DNA of 64,000 bases from Olsenella sp. An270. Lineage in GTDB: Bacteria > Actinomycetota > Coriobacteriia > Coriobacteriales > Atopobiaceae. The stretch is from NCBI RefSeq assembly GCF_002159735.1, contig NZ_NFJF01000001.1:186001-250000 (forward strand), given 5' to 3'. Positions 55,147 to 64,000 of this stretch are shown in pieces. Made by a program: the position numbers and the translations under genes. The first letter of the stretch is position 1. Every line of letters starts with the position of its first letter. The notes below the pieces were generated by a model. That model was not told the origin of the DNA. It was given only the letters and a program-made list of their open reading frames with translations, and made no database searches.

Positions 55147-55989
55147 ATGGCGCGACCGCTTGAACCCGGCTCGATCGTTGACTGCCACACGCATACGTGC
55201 TTCTCGGACGGCGCGGGGACGTTCGAGGAGAACGCCCGCGCGGCCGTTGCGGCGGGGTGCGCCGTGCTGGTCTGCACGGACCACCTCACGCTTCCCGCAT
55301 CGATGGACCCCGCGGGCGAGGCCCAGGTGGTCGAGAGCGACCTGCCGGCGCACCGCGCCGCGTTCGAGGCCGCGCGCGACGCCCACCCCGAGCTTGAGAT
55401 GCTCTACGGCTTCGAGGCCGACTGGTATCCCGGGTGCGAGGCCGACGTCCACCGGTGGTCGTCCGGGGCACAGGTCCTTCTCGGCAGCGTCCACTGGCTG
55501 GGCGAGAAGGACGACGGCGCGTGGATCGACGACACCTCCGACCTGAGCATCTGGCACGAGCTCGGACCGGACGAGGTGTGGCGCCGCTACGTGCGCGCCT
55601 GGTGCGCCGCCTGCGAGAGCCCGCTCGCCTTTGAATCGATGGCCCATCCCGACCTGCCGGAGCGCGTCCGACCGCTCGGCCTCGGGGCGTCGATCGACCT
55701 CGCGCCGCTCTGGGACGAGATGGCCGCCTGCGCGCACGACACCGGTCGCCGCGTCGAGCTCTCCACGGCCGCCCTGCGCAAGGGAGTGGGGGACTACTAT
55801 CCCGCGCGCGGCCTGTTCGAGCGCTTCCGCGCGGCGGGCGTGCCCGTCGTCGTGGGCTCCGACGCGCATCGCCCCGAGGACGTGGCGTACGGCGTCACTG
55901 CCGCATACGCCCACGCCTGGGACGTCGGGTACCGCGTCGTCGAGGTCCCGCGTGCGGATGGCGGCTGGGAGCCCATGCCGCTGCGCTAG
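55147..55989 (+). CDS. PHP-domain phosphoesterase, histidinol-phosphatase-like
   Basis: A 280-residue metal-dependent phosphatase of the PHP family. Metal ligands are seen in VDCHTHTCFSDGAGTFEEN (HxH), CTDHLTLP, the Glu in LYGFEADWYPG, GSVHWL, and VVVGSDAHRPEDVAYG near the C-terminus. The layout matches HisK-type histidinol-phosphate phosphatases in histidine synthesis, but no his genes are near, so the substrate is open. GGGAGACTCAC precedes the ATG at 55147. Confidence 0.85.
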   Translation: MARPLEPGSIVDCHTHTCFSDGAGTFEENARAAVAAGCAVLVCTDHLTLPASMDPAGEAQVVESDLPAHRAAFEAARDAHPELEMLYGFEADWYPGCEADVHRWSSGAQVLLGSVHWLGEKDDGAWIDDTSDLSIWHELGPDEVWRRYVRAWCAACESPLAFESMAHPDLPERVRPLGLGASIDLAPLWDEMAACAHDTGRRVELSTAALRKGVGDYYPARGLFERFRAAGVPVVVGSDAHRPEDVAYGVTAAYAHAWDVGYRVVEVPRADGGWEPMPLR

Positions 55990-56028
55990 TATGGGGCGGA
56001 CAGCCTTTCGCATTCCATGGAGAAGAGC

Positions 56029-56715
56029 ATGGCACGTGTGCTGGTGATAGAGGACGACGCGGCGATCAACGACGTCGTGGCGACGCGTCTTGCACGCGAC
56101 GGCCACGCGGTGACGCAGGCGTTCTCCGGCTCCGAGGCGCGCCTCCTCCTGGGCGAGAAGGACGCCGGGTTCGATGTCGTCGTCTGCGACCTCATGCTGC
56201 CGGGTGCGACGGGCGAGGAGCTCGTGGGCCTCATCCGCTCCCGCGACGCGGCGACGCCCGTCGTGGTGATCTCCGCCCGCGCGACGGCGGCCGACAAGAT
56301 CGGTCTGCTCGACCTGGGTGCCGATGACTATCTCGTGAAGCCCTTCGACCTCGACGAGCTGGCGGCGCGCGTTGCCGTGCAGCTGCGCCATCGCGGCGCG
56401 GTCGCGGCGACCCCCTCGGGAACCCTCCGTCATCGTCGCTGGACCCTCGACCCGGAGGCCCGCACGCTCACCGTCGATCCATCGACGGAGGTCCCGCTCA
56501 CCAAGATCGAGTTCAACATCCTCGAGGCGCTCGTGAGGCGGCCAAACAAGGTGTTCTCGAAGGCGGAGCTCTTCGAGCTGGCATGGGGCGAGCCCTTTGC
56601 GGGCGACGACTCCACGGTGGCCGTGCACGTCTCCAACATCCGCTCCAAGCTGCGTGCAACCGGCACAGACGACTACCTCAGGACCGTCTGGGGAATGGGC
56701 TTCAAGCTCGCGTGA
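56029..56715 (+). CDS. OmpR-family response regulator
   Basis: A 228-residue two-component regulator. The receiver domain has IEDDAAIND, phospho-Asp in VVCDLMLPG (about 53), VVISARA and the Lys in DDYLVKPFDLDEL. The winged-helix output has LTKIEFNILEALVRRPNKVFSKAELFELAWG and VAVHVSNIRSKLRATG...LRTVWGMGFKLA. ATG at 56029 follows GGAGAAGAGC; ATG at 56017 would add four residues. Its partner kinase is encoded at the far end of the ABC cassette at 59379. Confidence 0.93.
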   Translation: MARVLVIEDDAAINDVVATRLARDGHAVTQAFSGSEARLLLGEKDAGFDVVVCDLMLPGATGEELVGLIRSRDAATPVVVISARATAADKIGLLDLGADDYLVKPFDLDELAARVAVQLRHRGAVAATPSGTLRHRRWTLDPEARTLTVDPSTEVPLTKIEFNILEALVRRPNKVFSKAELFELAWGEPFAGDDSTVAVHVSNIRSKLRATGTDDYLRTVWGMGFKLA

Positions 56716-56744
56716 GACAAACGACCCCGTCCCCTTTGTCTCAC
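56712..56744. repeat. 33-nt palindromic repeat overlapping the regulator stop
   Basis: Ten-bp arms GTGAGACAAA/TTTGTCTCAC enclose 13 nt. It overlaps the stop codon of the response regulator, like the 31-nt units next to the lysC and carB stops. The arm and centre resemble them in plan but not in sequence. Confidence 0.65.
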
Positions 56745-56834
56745 CGCGTACCCTCAAGGATTCTTTAGATTTGGCTCACGGTTTCTAAAGGTCTGCCTGC
56801 CAGACTGGGAGGCAGCCTCTAGAAAGGAGCGAGC

Positions 56835-57764
56835 GTGAACGTCATCGAGACGCACGGCCTCACCAAGCGCTACCGTCGCAAGCTGGCCGTGGACAACCTG
56901 GACATGACCGTCGCCGCCGGCGACATCTACGGCTTTGTGGGCAAGAACGGATCCGGCAAGTCGACCACGATGAAGATGATCTGCGGCCTGGCGCGCCCCA
57001 CGGCGGGCGAGGCCGTCCTCTTCGGCGACCCCCAGAACGGTGGCGCGACTCCGCAGGGCTTCTCCCGCATTGGCGCGCTCATCGAGAGCCCAGGCGTGCT
57101 CGCCAGCCTCACCGCGCGCGACAACCTCGTCGCCAAGGCGCTCGCGCTCGGCATGACGCACGCGGGGCAGGTTGCGGACGACCTGCTCGGCCTCGTGGGC
57201 CTCGACCCGACCGACCACCGTCGCGTGAAGGCCTACTCGCTCGGCATGAAGCAGCGCCTGGGCCTGGCGCTCGCGCTCCTGGGCAGCCCTGACCTGCTGC
57301 TCCTGGACGAGCCGTTCAACGGCCTCGATCCCGAGGCCACGCGCGCCGTGCGCCTCGCGCTCGTTCGCCTCAACCACGAGCACGGCGTCACGATCATGAT
57401 CTCCTCCCACGTGCTCGACCAGCTCGACCGTGTGGCCACGCGCTTTGGCGTCATCTCGGACGGGCGTCTCACGGCCGAGTTCACCGACGAGGAACTCCAC
57501 GAGCGCTGCGGCAGCTCGGTACGCGTGCGTCTCGCGCAGCCAGAGCGCGGCCTCGCCCTGCTCGAGCAGGCGCTCCCGCGGGCGGCCTTCCGCGCGGAGC
57601 CCGACGGCGCGCTCGTGGTCACGGGCGTCGCGCTTGAGGAAGTGAGCGCGGCGTGCTTCTCCACCGGCGTCGAGGTTCGTGAGCTCACCCAGCAGGAGCG
57701 CGACATCGAGGAGTACTTCGTCGAGCTCATGGGGGCTGGCGAGAAGGACGGGGGCGCCCGATGA
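56835..57764 (+). CDS. ABC exporter ATPase, bacitracin/lantibiotic-resistance type
   Basis: A 309-residue ATPase. Walker A is GFVGKNGSGKSTTMKM (about 35-50), the signature is the degenerate YSLGMKQRLGLALALLG, Walker B is LLLLDEPFNGLDPEA, and the His switch is in ISSHVLDQLD. LxLGMKQRL is typical of the BcrA/SpaF-like group that exports or expels peptide antibiotics. A C-terminal 90-residue extension follows. GTG start after AAAGGAGCGAGC. Its stop overlaps the first permease start. Confidence 0.9.
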   Translation: MNVIETHGLTKRYRRKLAVDNLDMTVAAGDIYGFVGKNGSGKSTTMKMICGLARPTAGEAVLFGDPQNGGATPQGFSRIGALIESPGVLASLTARDNLVAKALALGMTHAGQVADDLLGLVGLDPTDHRRVKAYSLGMKQRLGLALALLGSPDLLLLDEPFNGLDPEATRAVRLALVRLNHEHGVTIMISSHVLDQLDRVATRFGVISDGRLTAEFTDEELHERCGSSVRVRLAQPERGLALLEQALPRAAFRAEPDGALVVTGVALEEVSAACFSTGVEVRELTQQERDIEEYFVELMGAGEKDGGAR

Positions 57765-58561
57765 TCGCCCTGCTCCGTTCGGATGCCTATCGCGTCCTGC
57801 ACTCCCGCTGGATCTGGGGCGTGGTTGCCATTGTGACGTTTCTCCTGTTCGCGCCAGCTCTCATGATGCGCTGGACCAGCATGGGACCCGTCTTCTACGA
57901 CGACCTCACCAGCTCAGCGCTCGCCATGACGGGCGTTCAGATGCTTGCCGCGGCCATGGCGTGCATTGTGTGCTGCGACCGAACTGACATAGGGTTTTCC
58001 CGCTCGATTCTCTCGTCTTTCTGCGAGCGCGGCCGCACGGTGTGGTTTGCCGAGAAGTGCGTCTTCTCGTTGGCGCTGGCTGCCGTCTTGATCGTGTTCA
58101 CGTTTGTGGTGGGGCTTCTCGCCCTGCTGGTCTCCGGGGTTCCGGTGGCAAATCCCGAGCCCGCGTGGCAGGTTGCGGCCTGGCTCGGCTGTATGTGGCT
58201 CTGCGCCGCGCCCTACGTCGCGCTCACGGTGCTCGTGGCCCACCTCACACGCAGCGAGGGCGTGACCATCGGGTTCGCGGTGCTCAGCTCTGGAGGCCTG
58301 CTCGAGGGCGGCATCGTCATAGGTATCGATGCTCTCTGCTACCTTGCCGGCGGCCATTTCCTGGATTTCTCCTCTGCCGTTGCTCCGTGGCTGCCGTCTC
58401 AGATTGCCGGCATCGTCGGTCAGGGAGCCGCCGCGCTGCTCTCGACGGACAATGCCGAGCATCTGTCCGCCGCCGTTCGCGCACTCGTCGTCTGCCTGCC
58501 GCTCACCGTTGCCGTCACCGCCGCCGACGCGCTGCTCGTCTCGAGGAGGGATGTCGCATGA
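57761..58561 (+). CDS. ABC transporter permease 1
   Basis: A 266-residue protein with six hydrophobic segments, no ATPase motifs, and the start MIALLRSDAYRVLHSRWIW typical of ABC-2 permeases paired with BcrA-type ATPases. Sequence conservation in this family is low, so the call rests on topology and gene order. It overlaps both neighbours (ATGA at each end). Confidence 0.85.
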   Translation: MIALLRSDAYRVLHSRWIWGVVAIVTFLLFAPALMMRWTSMGPVFYDDLTSSALAMTGVQMLAAAMACIVCCDRTDIGFSRSILSSFCERGRTVWFAEKCVFSLALAAVLIVFTFVVGLLALLVSGVPVANPEPAWQVAAWLGCMWLCAAPYVALTVLVAHLTRSEGVTIGFAVLSSGGLLEGGIVIGIDALCYLAGGHFLDFSSAVAPWLPSQIAGIVGQGAAALLSTDNAEHLSAAVRALVVCLPLTVAVTAADALLVSRRDVA

Positions 58562-59379
58562 TGGAGCTGCTCAAGTCCGATCTCTACCGCACGGCCCGCT
58601 CGCGCTGGCCATGGGTCGTGCTCGCCCTCGTCGCGCTTGCCACCCTGGGCAGCGCCGTCCTCACGATCTGGTGGCCGCTCGAGCCTGGCATCGTCTACGA
58701 CGGCCTCACCGGGCGCGCAGGCGCCCTGCGCCTCGCCGGGCGCGGGAGCTCCATCGTGCTCGTGAGCACGATCGCCCCCTTCGTGGCCGCGCACCTTTCC
58801 TGCGCAGACTCCGATGGCGGCTTTGATCGCACGCTGCTTGCGTCCCTGCGAGGCCGCGTTGCGTACTTTGCCGAGAAGTACCTGCTCACGGTGCTCCTCT
58901 CGGGTATCATCCTGCTTGCCTACCTGGCGTTCAGCGGTATCGGGGTCCTTGTGACCATGCGCGCCGTGACCAACGTAGAGCCGTTCTGGCAGTTTGTTGC
59001 CTGGGCGGGGGAGGGCTGGCTCGCGGCGTGCGTCTACGCGCTTCTTGTGCTGCTTGTTGGGCAGCTCACGCGCCACCGGGCAATTGCCCTTATTGTCGCG
59101 TTCCTGCTGCTCTCGGGTGCCGTGGAACAGGGGTTCTTCAGCTTCCTCCTGCTTGTGAGCGACGCGTTCGGCCTGGGGTGGGCCCCGGCGCTCGAGGCCG
59201 CCATTGCCTGGATGCCCTACGTCACCATCGCCGCTGTTGGCAACGGTGCCGCGGACATGCTGGCCGTCGACGCCACCGGCTTTGCCCCGGCTGTCCGAGC
59301 GCTCATCGTCTGCGTCCCGCTCTGCCTCGCGTGCGTCGGTCTCGGCACCCTTGTTGGCACGAGGCGTGACCTCGCGTGA
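58558..59379 (+). CDS. ABC transporter permease 2
   Basis: A 273-residue second ABC-2-type permease, a divergent paralogue of the one before it (MMELLKSDLYRTARSRWPWVVLA; a shared middle motif with V-EPFWQFVAWAGEGWLAA against NPEPAWQVAAWLGCMWLCA). Six membrane segments. The two would form a heterodimer. The adjacent ATGs at 58558 and 58561 are both possible starts. Confidence 0.85.
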   Translation: MMELLKSDLYRTARSRWPWVVLALVALATLGSAVLTIWWPLEPGIVYDGLTGRAGALRLAGRGSSIVLVSTIAPFVAAHLSCADSDGGFDRTLLASLRGRVAYFAEKYLLTVLLSGIILLAYLAFSGIGVLVTMRAVTNVEPFWQFVAWAGEGWLAACVYALLVLLVGQLTRHRAIALIVAFLLLSGAVEQGFFSFLLLVSDAFGLGWAPALEAAIAWMPYVTIAAVGNGAADMLAVDATGFAPAVRALIVCVPLCLACVGLGTLVGTRRDLA

Positions 59380-60395
59380 TGCATGACGTGTTCCTCGAGC
59401 AGCTCTACCGCTGGCTGGAGCCGCTCGTAGACTGGTTGCTCGCAAGCTCTAGGATGGAGTGGCTGGTCGGGATCGTGGAGGGGTTTCACATGGCGGATGC
59501 GCTCATGCTCGCGGCTGTGCTCGTGCTCGGCCTTGCCCTGGGAGGGCTCTTCGTCATCGCCTGCTATGCAACCGAGCTGGGTCGCCAGGCGCGCTTTCTG
59601 ACCGCCCGCGACCGTGCGAGCAACGCGCGGCTCACCTGCGGCAGCCGTCTGCCGGGCATGGTGGGTGTGGTCGACGCCGTGAACGCCGAGCTTGCTGCTG
59701 CCGAAGCGGAGCGCGTGGAGGCCCTGCGCGCCGCAGACGAGTTCTCGCGTGGTCTTTCCGCGCTCAGCCATGACGTGCGGACGCCGCTCACCGGCGCACG
59801 CGGCTATCTGCAGCTGGCGCGAGAGGAAGAGGACCCGGCGCGCAAGGACGCCCAGCTCGCCGCGGCCGACGCTCGCCTCTCGGCGATGTCGGGGCTGCTC
59901 GACGAGCTCTTCTCGTATGCCCGAGCCGCCGATCCCGACACCCCGCTCGAGCTTGGCCCCATTGCCCTGCGGCCTCTGCTGGAGCAGGTTCTTGTCGGGC
60001 ACTACCCCGAGTTCGAGGAACGTGGCTGGGAGCCGACCCTGACCTGCGACGAAGTTCTCGTCGAGGCCGATGGGGAGGCGCTCTCGCGCATCGTCGAGAA
60101 CCTCGTTACCAATGCGCTGCGCCATGGCTCCGGTCCGCTTTCGGTGCGCGCGCGGCGGACGGGCGAGAAGGACCGTCTCGCCGTAGAGTTCGCCAACTCC
60201 GTGGCAGGATCGGATACCCTTGACCCCGACCGCCTCTTCGAACGCTTCTATCAGGCGGACTCCTCGCGCTCAACGGCGGGGTCCGGTCTTGGCCTGTCCG
60301 TTGCTGCCAAGCTCGCCGAGGCACAGGGCATGACCCTCGCCGCGCGCCTCGAGGGCAACATGCTCGTTGTCACGCTCGTTGTGAGCGCAGTCTGA
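59379..60395 (+). CDS. sensor histidine kinase
   Basis: A 338-residue kinase. One clear membrane helix lies at about 30-60 ([24 protein letters not shown]), with little outside sequence, so it probably senses at or in the membrane, or through the ABC exporter, as BceS-like kinases do. The H box is [16 protein letters not shown] (His at about 130), the N box is [15 protein letters not shown], and F/G boxes are [15 protein letters not shown] and [17 protein letters not shown]. Its start overlaps the permease stop (TGATG). It pairs with the regulator at 56029. Confidence 0.9.
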   Translation: MHDVFLEQLYRWLEPLVDWLLASSRMEWLVGIVEGFHMADALMLAAVLVLGLALGGLFVIACYATELGRQARFLTARDRASNARLTCGSRLPGMVGVVDAVNAELAAAEAERVEALRAADEFSRGLSALSHDVRTPLTGARGYLQLAREEEDPARKDAQLAAADARLSAMSGLLDELFSYARAADPDTPLELGPIALRPLLEQVLVGHYPEFEERGWEPTLTCDEVLVEADGEALSRIVENLVTNALRHGSGPLSVRARRTGEKDRLAVEFANSVAGSDTLDPDRLFERFYQADSSRSTAGSGLGLSVAAKLAEAQGMTLAARLEGNMLVVTLVVSAV

Positions 60396-60406
60396 AGGGA
60401 GAGCTC

Positions 60407-60724
60407 ATGATCGTCACCACCACGAACTCCGTCGAGGGACACCAGATCACGGACTATCTCGGCATCGTCACCGGCGAGGCCGTGAGCGGCATCAACATGT
60501 TCCGCGACCTCGGCGCGGGGATTAGAAACGTCTTCGGCGGTCGCTCGGCCGGCTACGAGGAGGAGCTCCAGCAGGCGAGAAACGAGGTGCTCGCCGAGAT
60601 GCAGCAGCGAGCGGAGGCTCTCGGCGCGGATGCCGTCGTGGGCGCCTCCATCGGCTATGAGACCTTCGAGGGCATGATCATGACCTGCTGCTCCGGCACC
60701 GCGGTCCGCCTGCGTCGCGCGTGA
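60407..60724 (+). CDS. YbjQ family protein (heavy-metal-binding domain)
   Basis: A 105-residue protein of the YbjQ/UPF0145 family. Seen: [34 protein letters not shown] at the N-terminus (residues 1-34), [37 protein letters not shown], then a short Cys pair in [11 protein letters not shown]. The family forms pentamers, and its function is not established. It lies 11 nt after the kinase and may be co-transcribed. Confidence 0.9.
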   Translation: MIVTTTNSVEGHQITDYLGIVTGEAVSGINMFRDLGAGIRNVFGGRSAGYEEELQQARNEVLAEMQQRAEALGADAVVGASIGYETFEGMIMTCCSGTAVRLRRA

Positions 60725-60836
60725 CGGCGTTCAGGGGATGGCCAACGTTGTTCAGGTCCTTCTCGCTAGCGTGAATTATTCAACGTGATGAGGGTATCCT
60801 TTAGAAGTTTGGTACACTCATAAGGCTGTGCGAACT

Positions 60837-60923
60837 GCGGGCGTGGTGGAACTGGTAGACACGCTGGATTTAGGTTCCAGTGGGGGAGACCCCGTGAAGG
60901 TTCGAGTCCTTTCGCCCGCACCA
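60837..60923 (+). tRNA. tRNA-Leu (TAG)
   Basis: An 87-nt class II tRNA: acceptor GCGGGCG/CGCCCGC, anticodon stem CTGGA/TCCAG with loop TTTAGGT (TAG), long variable arm GTGGGGGAGACCCCGT, T arm AGGTTCGAGTCCT, CCA encoded. It lies 48 nt before trigger factor on the same strand. Confidence 0.95.
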
Positions 60924-60971
60924 GCGAGAAGGAAGTGGCGGGGCCCCGCCATCAGAGACACTGGAGGAACG

Positions 60972-62321
60972 TTGAAGATCACCGTTACCGCTGAGAAGCC
61001 GTCCGACGAGAAGATGGCTGCCACGCTCACCATCCCCGCCGCCGAGGTCGACGCCGCCATCGCGCGCGCCTACAAGGACATCGCCAAGAAGTACAACTTC
61101 CAGGGCTTCCGTCGCGGCCACGCGCCGCGCCCGGTGATCGACGGCATCGTCGGTCGCGAGGCCGTCCTCGCCCAGGCGACCAACGACCTCCTGAGCGCCG
61201 CCGAGCCCCTCATGCTCGAGGAGCTCGACGTCACGCCCGTCGGTCGCGTGGACTTCGGCGCCGAGGGCGCCGAGCCCGAGCTCGCCCAGCAGGGTGCCGA
61301 CTACGTGGTCGCCGCCACCATCGGCGTGCGCCCGGCCTGCGAGCTCGAGAGCTACGACGCCCCCACGATCAACATGCCGCCCGAGGAGGCCACCGAGGCC
61401 GAGATCGACTGGCAGATCAACCAGCTCCTCAGCTACCAGGTCACCTACGAGGACGTCGAGGAGGACCGTGCCGTCGAGCCCGGCGACGTCGTCTCCGTGG
61501 ACGTCGAGAACGTCGAGGGCGCCGGCCACCTCGCCGGCACCAACCGCATGCTCGCGCTCGACGGCCAGCAGGTGCCCGACCAGCTCCAGGAGGGCATCGT
61601 CGGCATGAAGAAGGGCGACGAGAAGGCCATCGAGTGGACCCGCACCCACGAGCACGAGGGCGAGGAGCACTCCCACACCTTCTCCGTCAAGGTGAAGCTC
61701 AACGCCATCAAGAAGGCCGTCACCCCCGAGCTCGACGACGAGCTCGCCAAGAAGTACGGCTACGACGACGTCGCCTCCTTCCGCGACGCCGTCAAGGAGG
61801 AGATCGAGGGCGACAAGAAGACCAGCCTGCCCAACCTCAAGGAGGATCGTCTCGTCGAGGCCGTGGGCAAGCTCCTCAAGCTCGAGACCGTCCCCGAGGC
61901 CTACCAGAACGAGATCTTCAACGAGCTCGCCTCCGAGTTCCTCGCCCGTCTGCAGAGCCAGGGTGCCTCGCTCGACATGTACCTGCGCGCCCGCGGCGTG
62001 AAGTCCGACGACTTCATCGCCGACCTCCGCGTCCAGGCCGAGGAGCGCGCGCGTCAGTCCCTGGCGCTCGACGCCCTCGCCGCCAAGCTCGGCGTCGAGG
62101 TCAGCGACGAGGAGGTGCGCGAGGAGTTCGAGAAGGCCGGCGTCGAGGACGTTGACGCCTCCGTCGAGCAGTGGCGCTCCGAGGGTCGTCTCCCCGCCAT
62201 CCGCGACTCCATCCGTCGCACCAAGGCCCTCGACTGGCTCGTCGAGAACGCCAAGGTCAACATCGTCGATGAGATCGCCGAGCGCGCCGCCGAGGGCGAC
62301 AAGGCCGAGGACGCCGAGTAG
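60972..62321 (+). CDS. tig: trigger factor
   Basis: A 449-residue ribosome-bound chaperone and peptidyl-prolyl isomerase. The N-terminal ribosome-docking domain contains the signature GFRRGHAPRPVI (about 47-58). The FKBP-like middle domain follows (AVEPGDVVSVDVENVEG, GIVGMKKGDEKAI). The C-terminal helical arms end in an acidic tail (AAEGDKAEDAE). TTG start at 60972 after GGAGGAACG. tig-clpP-clpX is a widely conserved order linking folding and proteolysis. Confidence 0.94.
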   Translation: MKITVTAEKPSDEKMAATLTIPAAEVDAAIARAYKDIAKKYNFQGFRRGHAPRPVIDGIVGREAVLAQATNDLLSAAEPLMLEELDVTPVGRVDFGAEGAEPELAQQGADYVVAATIGVRPACELESYDAPTINMPPEEATEAEIDWQINQLLSYQVTYEDVEEDRAVEPGDVVSVDVENVEGAGHLAGTNRMLALDGQQVPDQLQEGIVGMKKGDEKAIEWTRTHEHEGEEHSHTFSVKVKLNAIKKAVTPELDDELAKKYGYDDVASFRDAVKEEIEGDKKTSLPNLKEDRLVEAVGKLLKLETVPEAYQNEIFNELASEFLARLQSQGASLDMYLRARGVKSDDFIADLRVQAEERARQSLALDALAAKLGVEVSDEEVREEFEKAGVEDVDASVEQWRSEGRLPAIRDSIRRTKALDWLVENAKVNIVDEIAERAAEGDKAEDAE

Positions 62322-62341
62322 CCTCGTCTCACGGATCGGAA

Positions 62342-62374
62342 GCGCCCCGGGCGGCGACCGCTCGCCCGGGGCGC
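62342..62374 (+). terminator. hairpin between tig and clpP
   Basis: A perfect 12-bp stem GCGCCCCGGGCG/CGCCCGGGGCGC with a 9-nt loop. No T-tract follows, so it may stabilise tig mRNA or partly stop polymerase rather than fully terminate. Confidence 0.55.
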
Positions 62375-62396
62375 ACACATACGAAACGGAGAGCAC

Positions 62397-63014
62397 ATGC
62401 ACCAGCCTACCAACATCCCGCTCATCCCGTACGTCGTGGAGCAGACGCCGCGCGGCGAGCGCAGCTACGACATCTACTCCCGCCTGCTCAACGACCGCAT
62501 CGTGTTTCTCGGCGAGGAGGTCACGCGCGACTCCGCGAACCTCGTGATCGCGCAGCTCCTTCACCTGGAGAGCCAGGACCCCGACAAGGACATCTCCCTG
62601 TACATCGACTCGCCCGGCGGCGACGTCTACGCGGGTCTGGGCATCATCGACACGATGAACTTCATCAAGCCCGACGTCTCCACCATCTGCGTGGGCATGG
62701 CCGCCTCCATGGGCGCCGCTATCCTCGCGTGCGGCGCCAAGGGCAAGCGCCTGGCGCTGCCCAACTCGATGGTCCTCATCCACCAGCCGAGCTCCGGCGT
62801 CTCCGGCCAGCAGACCGACATCCAGATCGTCGCAGACGAGACCCGCTGGATCCGCAAGCGCCTGAACGAGATCCTCGCGGAGGCGACCGGCCAGCCGATC
62901 GAGAAGATCAACGCCGACACCGAGCGCGACAACTACATGCGCGCCGCCGAGGCCTGCGAGTACGGTCTCGTCGACAAGGTCATCACCTCTCGCACCGACC
63001 AGAGCCAGGAGTAG
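62397..63014 (+). CDS. clpP: ATP-dependent Clp protease proteolytic subunit
   Basis: A 205-residue serine protease forming the two-ring ClpP barrel. Ser is in [16 protein letters not shown] (about 106) and His in [10 protein letters not shown] (about 131), with the Asp in [23 protein letters not shown] (in part) after it. The start ATG follows CGGAGAGCAC. It is 3 nt before clpX. Confidence 0.96.
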   Translation: MHQPTNIPLIPYVVEQTPRGERSYDIYSRLLNDRIVFLGEEVTRDSANLVIAQLLHLESQDPDKDISLYIDSPGGDVYAGLGIIDTMNFIKPDVSTICVGMAASMGAAILACGAKGKRLALPNSMVLIHQPSSGVSGQQTDIQIVADETRWIRKRLNEILAEATGQPIEKINADTERDNYMRAAEACEYGLVDKVITSRTDQSQE

Positions 63015-63017
63015 CAC

Positions 63018-64000
63018 ATGCCCAACAACGACACCGACTCGTTCGGCGGCGAGATGCGCTGCTCCTTCTGCGGGAAGACCCGCAGCCAGGTGAGCAAGCT
63101 CATCGCCGGTCCTGCAGGCGTCTTCATCTGCGACGAGTGCGTGCACGCGTGCACCGACATGATCGATGACGCGGAGGTCTCCGAGGAGGGCGTCGAGGGC
63201 GGAGAGGGCGCCGACGACGGCCTGCCCATCAAGAACCTGCCCACGCCACACGAGATCTACGACGAGCTCTCGCAGTACGTCATGGGGCAGGAGCAGGCCA
63301 AGCGCGCCATGAGCGTGGCCGTCTACAACCACTACCGTCGCATCCTCTCCGGCAACGACGAGGTCGCCGAGGGCGAGGAGGACGTGGAGATCGCCAAGAG
63401 CAACATCCTGCTGCTGGGCCCCACGGGCACGGGCAAGACGCTGCTCGCCCAGACGCTCGCGCGCTTCCTCGAGGTGCCCTTCGCCATCGCCGACGCCACC
63501 ACCCTCACCGAGGCGGGCTATGTGGGCGAGGACGTGGAGAACATCCTCCTCAAGCTCATCACCGCCGCCGACGGCAACGTCGAGCGCGCCCAGGTGGGCA
63601 TCGTCTACGTGGATGAGATCGACAAGATCGCCCGCAAGGCCGAGAACCTCTCCATCACGCGCGACGTCTCCGGCGAGGGCGTGCAGCAGGCGCTCCTCAA
63701 GATTCTCGAGGGCACCGAGGCGAGCGTCCCCCCGCAGGGCGGTCGCAAGCACCCCCAGCAGGAGCTCATTCGCATCGACACCACCAACATCCTCTTCATC
63801 TGCGGCGGCGCCTTCGTCGGCCTGGACAAGATCGTGGCCGATCGCATCGGCAAGAAGGGCATTGGCTTCAACGCCGAGGTCGGGCAGAGCGCCGAGAAGA
63901 ACGAGGACTACCTCATGGAGCAGGTCATGCCTCAGGACCTGCACAAGTTCGGCATGATTCCCGAGTTCCTCGGGCGCATCCCGGTCATCACCGCCACACG
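63018..64000 (+). CDS. clpX: Clp protease ATPase subunit ClpX, 3' truncated by window
   Basis: The first 327 residues of the AAA+ unfoldase that feeds ClpP. The N-terminal zinc-binding domain has CSFCGKT...CDECVHAC (four Cys, about 15-39). Walker A is [13 protein letters not shown], Walker B is [11 protein letters not shown], and the IGF-loop region and GFNAEV are in frame, followed by EFLGRIPVI at the edge. The gene continues past 64000 with no damage seen. Confidence 0.95.
   Translation, partial: MPNNDTDSFGGEMRCSFCGKTRSQVSKLIAGPAGVFICDECVHACTDMIDDAEVSEEGVEGGEGADDGLPIKNLPTPHEIYDELSQYVMGQEQAKRAMSVAVYNHYRRILSGNDEVAEGEEDVEIAKSNILLLGPTGTGKTLLAQTLARFLEVPFAIADATTLTEAGYVGEDVENILLKLITAADGNVERAQVGIVYVDEIDKIARKAENLSITRDVSGEGVQQALLKILEGTEASVPPQGGRKHPQQELIRIDTTNILFICGGAFVGLDKIVADRIGKKGIGFNAEVGQSAEKNEDYLMEQVMPQDLHKFGMIPEFLGRIPVITAT

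Overview
The window is high-GC (mostly about 65-70% by eye) with GTG/TTG starts, strong GGAGG ribosome sites and short intergenic gaps. The gene set (an arginine-rich Rho, a livJHMGF operon, thrC-thrB divergent from hom-lysC-asd, many small palindromic intergenic repeats) suggests a Coriobacteriia-type actinobacterium, perhaps Olsenella/Atopobium/Collinsella-like. The genus is an inference: no rRNA is present.

Layout. 1-8 kb: end of an ABC ATPase, tRNA-Ala with a probable 6S RNA behind it, an undecaprenyl-P sugar-1-P transferase, a PflX-type radical SAM protein, pncB, argS and a two-domain MarR-like regulator. 8-12 kb: rho with two AT-hooks, a secreted protein of unknown function and a VanZ-like protein. 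12-17 kb: a complete branched-chain amino-acid ABC operon. 17-19 kb: an AbiEi/DUF559-type nuclease-like gene bounded by about 187-bp inverted complex repeats. 18.8-24.9 kb: aspartate-family amino-acid genes. 25.2-26.7 kb: an S33 peptidase.

26.7-37.5 kb is a defence island. It begins with a type III toxin-antitoxin locus: two 36-nt RNA repeats with pseudoknot topology, a terminator, and a ToxN toxin. After a small orphan gene comes a five-gene operon: PLD-like/SNF2 helicase, DUF4391 protein, type III Mod, type III Res and a HEPN-motif protein. The operon is preceded by a 35-codon leader ORF that contains a run of nine G and stops three bases before the helicase start. A hairpin covers the helicase ribosome site. 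This looks like a phase-variable translational switch. 37.6-41.9 kb follows with two paralogous autoinhibited Fic proteins around a HIRAN-LRR protein.

42-64 kb is mostly housekeeping: tRNA clusters (His, Lys, Lys; Arg; Pro, Gly; Leu), a secreted nuclease, NUDIX hydrolase, a 1-phosphofructokinase-family kinase with ptsI, a lipid kinase, gdhA, carAB behind a probable PyrR attenuator, a PHP phosphatase, a response regulator/ABC exporter/histidine kinase cassette, a YbjQ-like protein, and tig-clpP-clpX (clpX runs off the end).

Across the window, intergenic gaps carry several families of palindromic elements, and the decamer GTYCTTCTCG is strikingly frequent in genes, gaps and terminator loops.
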